This document shows positions 24,370 to 33,223 of a stretch of DNA of 64,000 bases, one piece after another (positions within the stretch are counted from its first letter, which is position 1; each line of letters opens with the position of its first letter). The stretch is from Desulfobacterales bacterium (lineage in GTDB: Bacteria; Desulfobacterota; Desulfobacteria; Desulfobacterales; Desulfosalsimonadaceae). Below the pieces are notes generated by a model, which worked only from the letters and a program-made list of their open reading frames with translations, did not search any database and was not told where the DNA came from. The position numbers were made by a program, and so were the translations under genes. The stretch lies in contig JAXHNP010000006.1 of assembly GCA_034520365.1 (NCBI GenBank), forward strand, positions 179,001 to 243,000, in the 5' to 3' direction.

Positions 24370-27300
24370 ACCAGTCGATCTCCCCGGCTTTGCGGACCAC
24401 GATCACCTCGTCGCGCTGGGCGCCCGTGGGTCCGTAGTAGTTGAAAAAATAGCTGAACTGGGCATACCCGCCGATCATGTGGGTGGGCTTGACCATGATC
24501 CGGGTGACACTGTTGTGGGTCCCGCCCCGCTGCCCGGAACGCTTTGAGCCCGGCGTGTTGATCAGCCGTTCCTGGGCGTGATACATAAACGCCTTGCCCG
24601 GGGAATCCGGTGGCTGACAACAGCCCGGGCCATGACCACGCCGTTGATGTTAAAGCACTCCACCCAGTCATTGTCGGCAACCCCGATGGCGGCGGCATCC
24701 GCGTTGTTGATCCAGATGGCCTCGCCGCCCCGGAAAAGGGTGAGCATCACCAGGGTGTCGGAATATGTGCTGTGGATGGACCACTTGGAGTGCGGGGTGA
24801 GATAATTTAAGATGATTTCCTTTCCCGGCTCCCGCGACACGCCGGCCGAGCCCATGGCATCCATGTCCAGGGGCGGGCGGTAGACCGGCAAATGCTCGCC
24901 GAATGCCAGCATCCATTCGTGATCCATGTAGAACTGGGCCCGGCCCGTAAGGGTGCGGAAGGGCAGTTTTTCCTCGATGTTGATCACAAACGGGGAATAG
25001 CGCCGGCCTTCGGTTTCCAGGCCGCTCCAGGTGGGCGAGGTGATGATTTCTTTGGGCTGGGCGCTGATGCTGTCAAAGGTGATTTTTTCGCCCTCGCGCT
25101 GCCGGCTCAGATGGGACAGGGAAAGCCCGCTGGTTTTTTCCACGCCCTGCCAGGATTTGACAGCCGTGTGCCCGTTTGTCTCCGGGGCCAGGGCCAGAAT
25201 GGCGCAGGCCACGTCTCTTCCGGTTTCCAGGCGCGGCATGCCGTGGGTCGGCCCGGGTGCTGAAACAGTGCCCAGTTCGGATTTGAGATCTTCGTATTCC
25301 GTGTCCGCCTTCCAGGACACGCCCTTAACGCCCATGCCTTTTTCCGCGGCCAGGGGGCCCAGGGCGGTCATCATGCTGTGGGTCTGGCCAAAATCTCTTG
25401 TGACCACCGTGAGATTGGGCAGGTTTTTGCCGGCTTTTGGCGCGGTTTTTCCGTCCTTCCAGTCCTCCACATGGGGCTGGGCGATTTCGCCTGGCGAGTC
25501 ATGGGCCAGGGGTGTGGCCACCAGGTCTTTGCGGCTGCCCAGGTGGGTTTTGGCCAGCTCGGAGAATTTTTCCGCAATGGCCTTGAACTGGTCCCAGTTG
25601 GTGCGGGTCTCCCAGGGCGGATCAATGGCCGGGTTAAAAGGATGGATAAACGGGTGCATGTCTGTTGTGCTCAGATCGTGCATTTCATACCAGGAGGCCG
25701 CCGGAAGGGCCACGTCCGAGTAAAGCGCGGATGTGGACATGCGCATCTCCATGGTCACCATCAGATCGAGTTTTCCTTCGGGCGCGGGGTCATGCCATTT
25801 GATCTGTTCGGGCCGGTGCGCACTTTCCGGGCCGGAGACCGCGCTTTCCAGGCCCAGCAGATGTTTTAAGAAATACTCGTGCCCCTTGCCAGAAGCCCCC
25901 AGCAGGTTGGCCCGCCACAAAAACAAAACCCTGGGAAAATTTTTCGGGTTGTCCGGATCTTCAACCGCAAAGGAAAGATCTCCGGATTTGATCTTTTCCG
26001 TGACATAAGAAATGATCTCGTCATCGGTCTTTGCCCCCTGGTCTTCTGCCTGTTGGCACAAATCCAGGGAATTTTCGTTAAACTGGGGGTAAGACGGCAG
26101 CCAGCCCAGGCGGGCGGCCACGGCGTTATAGTCGGCCGGGTGTTTTGAGACCAGTTTGTCTGCAAACATGGGCGAGGCCAGGGCGCCGGCGTCCATGGCA
26201 TCATAGCGCCACTGGCAGGTGGCAAAATAATAAAACGAGGTGCCGTTTTGCTGCCGGGGCGGCCGGATCCAGTCCAGGCCAAAGGCGATCTGGGCCCAGG
26301 CCGATATGGGCCGGATTTTTTCCTGGCCCACGTAATGGGCCCATCCCCCGCCGTTTACCCCCTGGCAGCCGCACAGGGTGGTGAGGTTGATAATGGCCCG
26401 GTAGGTCATGTCACTGTGAAACCAGTGGTTGGTGCCCGCACCGAGAAAAATCATGGCCTTGCCGCGGGTTTTCTCGGCTGTTTGGGCAAATTCCCGGGCC
26501 ACGCGGATGGCATCTTCTGCGGAAACTCCGGTGATGGCCTCCTGCCAGGCCGGGGTGTAGGGTTTGGGGTCCTGGTAGTCTGCCGGGTAATCGCTTGTAT
26601 CTGCATCAGCAGGAAAGTTTTCCGCATTTTCCGTTAGCAGGCCCAGGTTTGCGGCCATAAGATCAAATACCGTGGTTACCCAGATTTCGCCGTCGTGTGT
26701 GGTGATTTTTCTTGCCGGCACATAAGCGGTGCGGGCGCCGGCACCGGTAAAGGCAAACACCGGAAACCGGGTTTGGCACCATTGCTGATTCTGATTGGAC
26801 CGGGCAAAGCTCAGGCAGGGATCGATTTGCGCATCGGTTTGGGCATCCACATGGTGCAGGTTCCAGCGGCCTTGCTCGCCCCAGCGAAACCCGATGCTCC
26901 CGTTTGGCACCACGGCTGAATCGGTTGTCTGATCCCAGCACATGGGCTTCCATTCGGCATTGTTTGCGGAAATGCCCAGATCTGCCGCCCGCAGAAAACG
27001 GCCCGGAAGCCGGCCGCCGGAATCATCGTCTTTATCGTCTTTATCCAGGCGCACCAGAAACGGCAGGTCCGTGTAGGTTCTGGCGTATTGGGTGAAATAT
27101 TCGGAAGCCCGGTCCAGGTAAAATTCTTTGAAAATCACGTGGGTCATGGCCATGGCCAGCGCCCCGTCGGTTCCGGCCCGGGCCGGCAGCCAGGAGTCTG
27201 CAAATTTGACGTATTCCGCGTAATCCGGGGCCACTGCGGCCACTTGGGTGCCCCGGTAACGGGCCTCGGTGAAAAAGTGGGCATCCGGGGTGCGGGTCAT

Positions 27301-28101
27301 GGGCAGGTTGGTGCCCCAGACGATCATGTAGGCGGCCTCATACCAGTCCGCGCTTTCGGGCACGTCTGTCTGATCCCCCCAGATCTGGGGGGAGGCCGGG
27401 GGCAGGTCGGCGTACCAGTCGTAAAAGCTGATCATGGAGCCGCCGATCAAAGACAGAAACCGGGCGCCCGAGGCGTAGCAGACCATGGACATGGCCGGAA
27501 TGGGCGTAAACCCAAACACCCGGTCCGGGCCGTATTTTTCAATGGTGTGCACCAGGGCCGCGGCCACCAGGGTGGCGGCCGTATCCCAGGAAACCCGCAC
27601 CAGTCCGCCCTTGCCCCGGACCTTCTGATAAGCTTTGACTTTTTGCGGGTCCTCTGCGATTGACCGCCAGGCAGCAACCGGGTCTTTGTGCTCGTCTAAA
27701 GCCTTTTGCCACATATCCACCAGGGCAGAGCGGATATAGGGGTATTTGAGCCGCACCGGGCTGTAGGTATACCAGGAAAAAGTGGCGCCCCTGGGGCATC
27801 CCCGGGGCTCGTGATCGGGCATGGCAGCCCCGCACCCGGGGTAATTGGTTGCCTGCACCTCCCAGACGATCATGCCGTTTTTCACGTGCACGTCCCAGGC
27901 GCATGATCCGGTGCAGTTGACCCCGTGGGTGGTGCGCACGGTTTTGTCATGCTGCCAGCGGGATCGGTAAAAATCCTCCCACTCGCGCTGGCCGCAGCGC
28001 TCGGCGGCATGACCGGTCGAAAGGGTTTCTTCTTTGCATGAACCGTCCTTGGGTTTGGGGCGCAGAAACCGAAGAGAAGAAAAGGGGTTGTCCCGGGCCA
28101 T
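24359..28101 (-). CDS. narG: Respiratory nitrate reductase alpha subunit (frameshift near 3' end)
   Basis: A molybdenum bis-MGD catalytic subunit that reduces nitrate to nitrite. N-terminal THGVNCTGSCAWDVHVKNG carries the His and Cys ligands of cluster FS0, and YSPVRLKYPYIRSALVDMW and YADLPPASPQIWGDQTDVPE are NarG hallmarks. GGAGG precedes ATG 28101. The frame breaks near 24602: ...VVSHRIPRARRLC then stop at 24562. Adding one C to the four-C run gives RIPPGKAFMYHAQERLINTP and carries on to a TAA at 24359, about 1,246 residues in total as expected. The rest is intact, so a sequence error is more likely than loss of function. Confidence 0.93.
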
Positions 28102-28247
28102 GGCTCCCTCCGCTCAAAGTAGGGTGATTAATCAAGCTGCAAAACCACTAGGCACCTCTTATCCAATAAATATACCGGCAAATTCCGGTGCGTCAAACAA
28201 CCGGTAACCAGCTTACTCTTTTTTACACCCCATATTTGACCATTGAT

Positions 28248-28261
28248 TTGACCTGAATCAA
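28248..28261 (-). promoter_or_regulatory. Crp/Fnr-type box upstream of narG
   Basis: TTGACCTGAATCAA fits TTGAY-N4-RTCAA, the dyad repeated at six other places in the window. It is centred about 153 bp before the narG ATG. Confidence 0.6.
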
Positions 28262-28272
28262 TTCGACAAAAT

Positions 28273-28294
28273 TTTGGACAAGATTTCGTCCAAA
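28273..28294. promoter_or_regulatory. Inverted repeat in the narG leader
   Basis: TTTGGAC, eight bases, GTCCAAA: perfect 7-bp arms just upstream of the Fnr-type box relative to narG. It may be a second regulator site. No regulator can be assigned. Confidence 0.35.
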
Positions 28295-28459
28295 GATGTG
28301 CCGGGGGATAACAATTTTTTAAACTGTCAGTTTTATACCCCAAAAGTTTGATTTAAGCTCAAATAACAACTCTTTTCATAAATCTTTTCTATTTATTTCA
28401 AGGTGTTGTTTTGGTCCGACCCCAGATTAACCAGATTAAAAGTCACGTACGCCTATAGA

Positions 28460-28870
28460 TCAGGAGGCGGAACCGCTTTTGATCACTGCAGTGGCCCGGA
28501 TTTCGCACAAAAGCTCGGGCATCACCAGTTCGGTTACGCCCACCGCGGTCCAGGCCGGAAAGTTTTCGGGAATAAACTCCGCCTTGATCTTTGCAAATCC
28601 CCCGATTTCCTTCATGGAGGTGTGATACGTCACCAGCTCCACGATGTCTTCCAGGCCGGCGCCGGCTTCAGCCAGAACGTGCTGCAGGCCGGCAAAAGCC
28701 GCCCGTGCCTGGGCCTCAATGCCTTCGGCGGCCTTTCCGTTTTCGTCAATACCCACCTGTCCCGATACCCAGACCATGTTTCCGGCGCGCACCGCCTGGG
28801 AAAACTGCATGCGCTGGTAAATCTTTTCGGTTCCGGGCGGGTTGATCAGGTTTTTTTCTAAAGATTTCAT
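28460..28870 (-). CDS. ridA: RidA-family enamine/imine deaminase
   Basis: A 136-residue RidA/YjgF/UK114-family protein. Typical parts are YSQAVRAGNMVWVSGQVGID-like QFSQAVRAGNMVWVSGQVGI near residue 22, ARAAFAGLQHVLAEAG, and the late Arg/Glu region LCEIRATAVI. RidA hydrolyses reactive enamines made by PLP enzymes. AAGGAGG before ATG 28870 (MKSLEKNLINPPG) fixes the start, and the longer frame upstream is not coding. It lies 73 bp after the glyoxalase-like gene. Confidence 0.9.
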   Translation of the reverse strand: MKSLEKNLINPPGTEKIYQRMQFSQAVRAGNMVWVSGQVGIDENGKAAEGIEAQARAAFAGLQHVLAEAGAGLEDIVELVTYHTSMKEIGGFAKIKAEFIPENFPAWTAVGVTELVMPELLCEIRATAVIKSGSAS

Positions 28871-28943
28871 CAAAAGGCCTCCTTGTTGTGTAAACCTAAA
28901 TGTAAGATAAAAAATGATCCGCGAATTCCGGTTCTTTTGACAG

Positions 28944-29309
28944 CTATGGATTCTGCTGCCAGATTTCGATCCGGTGTCCTTCCGGGTCATAAAAATAAAA
29001 CACCCGGGCGCCCCAGGGATGATCTCTGATTTTTGTGGGGGAAACGCCGGATCTGTCCATATCCGCCCAAACCGAATCGATATCTTTCACTTCCAGGGCC
29101 AGGGTGATGCCTTTGCCGCCGCAGCTTTTGATGGAAGCGCGGGTTTCGTCTGCAATGCTGATCCTTGAACCGTCGGTCAGGCGGAATTCCACAAACCAGT
29201 CGTTTGAAAAATTCACCGGCAGGCCGAGGCGGTCGCGGTAGAAGGAAACGGTTTGTTTCCATTTCCTGCAGTAAAAAATGGTATTTGCGGTTTTGAAGTC
29301 TTTATTCAT
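28944..29309 (-). CDS. Glyoxalase/bleomycin-resistance-fold protein
   Basis: A 121-residue vicinal-oxygen-chelate fold protein: [20 protein letters not shown] at the start, [10 protein letters not shown] in the middle, and [20 protein letters not shown] at the end, where Glu (IEIW) would be a metal ligand. The reaction is not predictable. The ATG at 29309 overlaps the end of the flavodiiron remnant by eight bases, implying coupling. Confidence 0.85.
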   Translation of the reverse strand: MNKDFKTANTIFYCRKWKQTVSFYRDRLGLPVNFSNDWFVEFRLTDGSRISIADETRASIKSCGGKGITLALEVKDIDSVWADMDRSGVSPTKIRDHPWGARVFYFYDPEGHRIEIWQQNP

Positions 29310-29706
29310 CCAGCCCCTGCTCCCTGTGCTTTGACGCAATGGCATCGGCCAGATTGTCCAGGGCATCCAAAGTGTCCTGTTTCGGCAGTCCTTTGCATAG
29401 CACGGGATCTATTACTTCCACCTTGAGATTGCCGATCATGCCCGCCAGGGTTTTCACGGTTTTGCCGCCCCAGCCGTAGGAGCCGACAATGGATAGAAAC
29501 CGGGCTTTGGGGCGCAGGGCATTGGCCAGAAATGCGGCATAGGCCGCCGCTGGCGTGTCAAGCAGGGCGGTTTTCCCGCTTCCCTCAATCAGATAGGCAT
29601 TGTAGGTGGTGCCGTCGGGCAGGGGGATCAGCGAATCAAACAGCCGCCGGTCCCAGTCCACGGCGCCCAGCCAGTAAATGTTTTCCCGGATCAGTCTCTT
29701 TTTCAT
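29302..29706 (-). pseudogene. Flavodiiron protein with most of its middle deleted, in frame
   Basis: The 134-residue product joins two ends of a roughly 400-residue flavodiiron protein. Residues 1-50 ([20 protein letters not shown]...[16 protein letters not shown]) are the start of the metallo-beta-lactamase domain. From about 52 ([40 protein letters not shown]) they are the end of the flavodoxin domain. The di-iron H-x-E-x-D site and the main FMN loop are missing, so NO or O2 reduction is not expected. The frame is intact and keeps a ribosome-binding site and an upstream Fnr-type box. It may be a remnant kept for coupling to the next gene, or an assembly artefact. Confidence 0.75.
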
Positions 29707-29784
29707 CGGACAACCTCCATAATGTTTCGGTTTCGGAATGACGGGTTTCCGGACTGCTTGTCGCATTAAAAGATTGCGGGCGCA

Positions 29785-29798
29785 TTGATTTAAGTCAA
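29785..29798 (-). promoter_or_regulatory. Crp/Fnr-type box upstream of the flavodiiron remnant operon
   Basis: TTGATTTAAGTCAA, centred about 85 bp before the ATG at 29706. The MITE ends 18 bp further upstream. Confidence 0.65.
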
Positions 29799-29815
29799 TT
29801 AAAAATTGATAATAT

Positions 29816-29983
29816 GGTTATCTGTTTGACTCCAGTGGAAATTGTATCGGGATCGAAATCGCTATCGGGATCGGGATCGAAACATTTCGATTTCGATAGC
29901 GATCCCGATTTCGATTTCGATAAACCCTTCCCATCATTTTTCTGATTGGCTGATTCCTTCGCACTGGAGTAAATCGGATAACC
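29816..29983. mobile_element. MITE-like element, copy 2 (168 bp)
   Basis: It has the same length, end repeats and ATCGGGATCGAAATCG-type core as copy 1 at 12276-12443, with a few substitutions. The 13-bp sequence AAATTGATAATAT flanks it on both sides (29803-29815 and 29985-29997), which strongly suggests target duplication. It lies between the ABC exporter genes and the flavodiiron-remnant promoter. No transposase with matching ends is in the window. Confidence 0.8.
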
Positions 29984-30081
29984 GAAATTGATAATATGAG
30001 CAATCATCACAAAACAGGCACAGTTTTTATCCGGTTTTATCCGGGGCATGCGCATCGGGCGGTCACCTGTTTAAAACCCGT

Positions 30082-30825
30082 TTATGCCAACAGCCGCTTG
30101 GCGATATTGCGCTTGTGCAGTGCGAGGCTGATCGTCCAGAACACCAGGAGGAACACAACGATCATGGCCAGGGCTGCGCCCGGGTGGATTGAGGTGTCCT
30201 GGCCCAGCGCAAAGCGCATTGTTTCAGTGGTATAGGTAAGCGGTGAAAAATAGGACAGGACCTGTCCCCATTCAGGCATCTGCCGGATCGGCAGAAACAC
30301 GCCGGAAAAGAAAATAAGCGGCAGCCGGACCAGGTTGGCCAGGGTCATTATGGAAGCCGGATCATCTGTGGGCGGAGTTGAAAACAGCGTGCCCATCACC
30401 GCAAAGCACAGCGCAGAGGCAATAACGGCGGCTATCAAAACAGGTGCAGATGCCAGCGTGGCGCCCAAAAAGGTCAGGCTGATAAAAACCGGAACGGCCG
30501 AAAGCCCTATGCCGAACAGAAAAGCAGCCAATATGTCGCCTATGAGCAGGGTTTTCATGTCCAGCGGGGCTGCAAGCAGCCGCTCCAGGGTGCCGGTTCT
30601 GGTCTCAAACGGAAAAACCGTCGGGGTGGTGGCAGAAGCTGTAAAGAAAAGCGCCATGCCGATTAAGCCCGGTGCCAGTCGGTCGGGCGGCATATCTCTG
30701 CCTATTGCAAAGGCCAGAAAGAGAAACACCGGAAAAAGAATCCCGAAAATCAGTATCGGCCCCTTTTTATAGTAGACCCAGATATCTTTTTTCGCCACTG
30801 CCCAGCATTTTCTCCACAAGATCAT
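30082..30825 (-). CDS. ABC-2-type transporter permease
   Basis: A 247-residue membrane protein with about six helices. AVAKKDIWVYYKKGPILIFG and TRTGTLERLLAAPLDMKTLL are ABC-2 permease hallmarks, with LPLIFFSGVFLPIRQMPEWG near the last third. With the ATPase encoded 3 bp upstream it should form an exporter. The substrate is unknown. Drug, lipid or polysaccharide export are all possible. Confidence 0.9.
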   Translation of the reverse strand: MILWRKCWAVAKKDIWVYYKKGPILIFGILFPVFLFLAFAIGRDMPPDRLAPGLIGMALFFTASATTPTVFPFETRTGTLERLLAAPLDMKTLLIGDILAAFLFGIGLSAVPVFISLTFLGATLASAPVLIAAVIASALCFAVMGTLFSTPPTDDPASIMTLANLVRLPLIFFSGVFLPIRQMPEWGQVLSYFSPLTYTTETMRFALGQDTSIHPGAALAMIVVFLLVFWTISLALHKRNIAKRLLA

Positions 30826-30828
30826 ATG

Positions 30829-31794
30829 TTATGGCTCCTTTTCCTCTGCCGGTTCGCGGCTTTCGTGGGCCAGTGAGACAAATACGTCCTCAAGGCTCGG
30901 GGCCAGGGTGTTTAAAGACAGAATTGCCAGGTTGTTCTGTTTTGCAAAATCAACCACCTCGGCGACCACCCGGCCCGGATATGAGGTGTACAGGCGGATC
31001 TTGTCGCCCTCTTTTTCGATCCTGTGAACCGAAGGAATCCTGCGGAGTTTTTCCGCTTCCACCGGGCTGTCAAAGGCTGTCAGCACGGATTGGCTTCCCT
31101 GAAAGGCCGCCTTTAGGGCTTCGGGCCGGTCCATGGCCACAATGCGGCCCTGCCTGATGATGGCAACCCGAACGCACAGATCATTGGCCTCGTCGATATG
31201 GTGGGTTGTGTAGAACACTGCCGTACCCTGGCGGGCCAGTGTCTTAACCTTTTCATGTATCAGGCGCCGGCTTTCCACGTCCAAACCCGCGGTGGGTTCG
31301 TCTAAAAACAAGATCTGCGGTCCGTGGAGAAGGGCCATGGCCAGCACCAGGCGCTGCTTCATTCCCTTGGAGTAATTTTTAACCGGTTCCCTGCGCCTTT
31401 GCCACAGCCCGAATTCGGAAAGCATCTCTTCTGCCCGGTTTTTAAGGCTTCTGCCGCTCATTCCGTAGAATTCACCTGACAGGACCATGTTTTTCCAGGC
31501 TGAAAGCTCGGTATAGGGATTGGCCGTCTCGGGCACGATTCCGATATGTTCCTTTGCGCCCATGGGATCCTTTGCCATATCGTGGTCCAGTATCCACACG
31601 CTTCCCCGGCTCGGTTTTAAAAGACCGGTCAGAATGCGCTGGGTGGTGGTTTTGCCCGCGCCGTTGGGGCCCAGAAAACCAAAGACTTCTCCGGGGTTTA
31701 CCGTGAAGCTCACACCATCCACCGCAAGATGGCCGTTATATCTTTTGCTTATCTGGCTGACCCGGATACAGGGTTCCATGCTTTGATACTCCAT
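30829..31794 (-). CDS. ABC transporter ATP-binding protein
   Basis: A 321-residue ATPase of the drug/lipid exporter type. It has Walker A GPNGAGKTT near residue 43, signature YSKGMKQRL near 143, Walker B ILFLDEPTAGLD near 162 and H-loop TTHHIDEA. A C-terminal regulatory domain of about 90 residues ends in LAPSLEDVFV. ATG 31779 (MEPCIRV) has GGAG at good spacing and may be the real start instead of 31794. It pairs with the ABC-2 permease. Confidence 0.92.
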   Translation of the reverse strand: MEYQSMEPCIRVSQISKRYNGHLAVDGVSFTVNPGEVFGFLGPNGAGKTTTQRILTGLLKPSRGSVWILDHDMAKDPMGAKEHIGIVPETANPYTELSAWKNMVLSGEFYGMSGRSLKNRAEEMLSEFGLWQRRREPVKNYSKGMKQRLVLAMALLHGPQILFLDEPTAGLDVESRRLIHEKVKTLARQGTAVFYTTHHIDEANDLCVRVAIIRQGRIVAMDRPEALKAAFQGSQSVLTAFDSPVEAEKLRRIPSVHRIEKEGDKIRLYTSYPGRVVAEVVDFAKQNNLAILSLNTLAPSLEDVFVSLAHESREPAEEKEP

Positions 31795-31920
31795 TTGATT
31801 ATCATCTCTGACTCCTTAAACATTTTTTCGCCAGCGCAATGAAATGATTCTGCAGATCCCGGCCGGTTTTTTGGGTTAAATGATTGTCATTTAGTATAAT
31901 CTCGTTCACTGGCGAAGCAA

Positions 31921-31934
31921 TTGACTTAAATCAA
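31921..31934 (+). promoter_or_regulatory. Crp/Fnr-type box upstream of the porin gene
   Basis: TTGACTTAAATCAA, centred about 90 bp before the porin ATG. It could also affect the divergent ABC operon, whose start is 127 bp away. Confidence 0.6.
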
Positions 31935-32017
31935 TTGCAAAACTGTTTTTCGAAAATATTTTGTTTTGTATAACCGATTCGTCAAATCCACTTGAATGAA
32001 AAGGGGAAAATCAAAAA

Positions 32018-33166
32018 ATGCGAAAAATTATAGTTTTATTGACTGGACTCATTTTATTGCTGCCTTCTTTGGCCGGGGCCTATGAACTTTACAAAAGCGG
32101 CGATGTAAGCCTGAACGTCGGTTACTGGGGGCAGGCCTGGTATCAGCATGTCAGCGATTATGATACCAACGGTGACGGGGTTGAGGATGACAGTTTAAAC
32201 GACTTTATGATCCGGCGTTCTTATTTCAGTGTCAGCGGTACGGCCACGCCGGAATTGAGTTTTTTCATGCATTATGCAGCCGACCGGCTCGGCCAGCAGG
32301 ATCTGGACAATTCCGGTATGGGGCTGGGCTCGGGTCTTGCGGTCCGGGATGCCTGGGTGAATTACAAAATTCTGGGCAACGATTTCATGCTGCAGATGGG
32401 GCGGATGTATGTTCCTTTTACCCGCAATTACGGCACCACTTCAACCAAGGCGCTTTTAACCACCGAACTCAACTGGGGCCAGGGCGGGATCCGAAGCGGA
32501 ATTTTTTATCCCAGCAAAGTCGGCCGCGATGACAGCGCCACGGTCTGGGGCAATGTTTTGGACGACAAGCTTCAATACAGGTTTATGGTCGGAGAGGGTG
32601 CGGAAAGCGCCGCAAAGAACCCTGATGACGAACTGCGGTATGCGGGCAGGGTGAGCTATAATTTGCTGGACCCGGAAACCAGTTGGTTCAACAAGGGAAC
32701 CAATCTGGGCGGGGCCTCCATCATCGCTATCGGTGCGGGTTTTGACTATCAGCCCGACCTGGTCTGGGACGGCGCCCAGGATGATTACAGGGCCTGTACT
32801 TTTGACGTGCATGTGGATATGCCCTTGGGAGCTGGCGCTGTTACAGGGGATGCCGCCTACATCAACATTGATAACTCGGCAAACGGTGTTACGGACTCCG
32901 ACCTTGCCGCCGGCGGGGACGGAGAAATGATTACCGGTCAGCTCGGATACTTGTTTTACGACCGGATTCAGCCGTTCGGTCATGTGGAGGCCATTTTGCC
33001 GGATGCCGACGGTACCGAGGATACCATGGTATATGGCCTGGGGTGCAATTATTACATCAAGGGCCTGGCCAACAAGCTGACCCTTGAGTGGACAACCGTG
33101 GCCAGCGACAGCAATGCGGTGGAAGACAAGGATATCGTTACGCTTCAGGCGGCATTCGGATTTTAA
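32018..33166 (+). CDS. Outer-membrane porin
   Basis: A 382-residue beta-barrel protein. A signal peptide (MRKIIVLLTGLILLLPSLAGA) is followed by alternating strands, for example FMIRRSYFSVSGTATPELSF and RDAWVNYKILGNDFMLQMGR, and it ends in Phe (AAFGF), as needed for BAM insertion. The pattern resembles phosphate-selective or OprP/short-chain-solute porins in deltaproteobacteria. The solute is unknown. A Fnr-type box lies upstream, so expression should rise with the nitrate and CO genes. A role in nitrate or other anion uptake is only a guess. Confidence 0.85.
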   Translation: MRKIIVLLTGLILLLPSLAGAYELYKSGDVSLNVGYWGQAWYQHVSDYDTNGDGVEDDSLNDFMIRRSYFSVSGTATPELSFFMHYAADRLGQQDLDNSGMGLGSGLAVRDAWVNYKILGNDFMLQMGRMYVPFTRNYGTTSTKALLTTELNWGQGGIRSGIFYPSKVGRDDSATVWGNVLDDKLQYRFMVGEGAESAAKNPDDELRYAGRVSYNLLDPETSWFNKGTNLGGASIIAIGAGFDYQPDLVWDGAQDDYRACTFDVHVDMPLGAGAVTGDAAYINIDNSANGVTDSDLAAGGDGEMITGQLGYLFYDRIQPFGHVEAILPDADGTEDTMVYGLGCNYYIKGLANKLTLEWTTVASDSNAVEDKDIVTLQAAFGF

Positions 33167-33187
33167 AGCCTGCAGGCCCGGATGATG

Positions 33188-33210
33188 GCAGGAGGGACAT
33201 GCCCTCCTGC
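33188..33210. terminator. Bidirectional hairpin between convergent porin and cooS
   Basis: GCAGGAGGG-ACATG-CCCTCCTGC is a perfect 9-bp stem followed by a T-rich stretch on the plus strand. It lies between the two stop codons and should end both transcripts. Confidence 0.75.
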
Positions 33211-33223
33211 TTGTCTCTTTGTA

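Larger units (their letters stand above)
28102..28459. other. narG upstream control region
   Basis: There is no gene in these 358 bp between narG and ridA. The stretch holds a TTGAY/RTCAA dyad (28248-28261), a 7-bp inverted repeat (28273-28294) and a weaker dyad TTGATTTAAGCTCAA near 28349. A T-rich stretch near 28219-28226 on the minus strand could supply a -10 for narG. Confidence 0.5.

Noticed and set aside
23821-27663. Plus-strand frames up to 190 codons in the nar region
   Set aside because: They mirror narG and narH and match no family.
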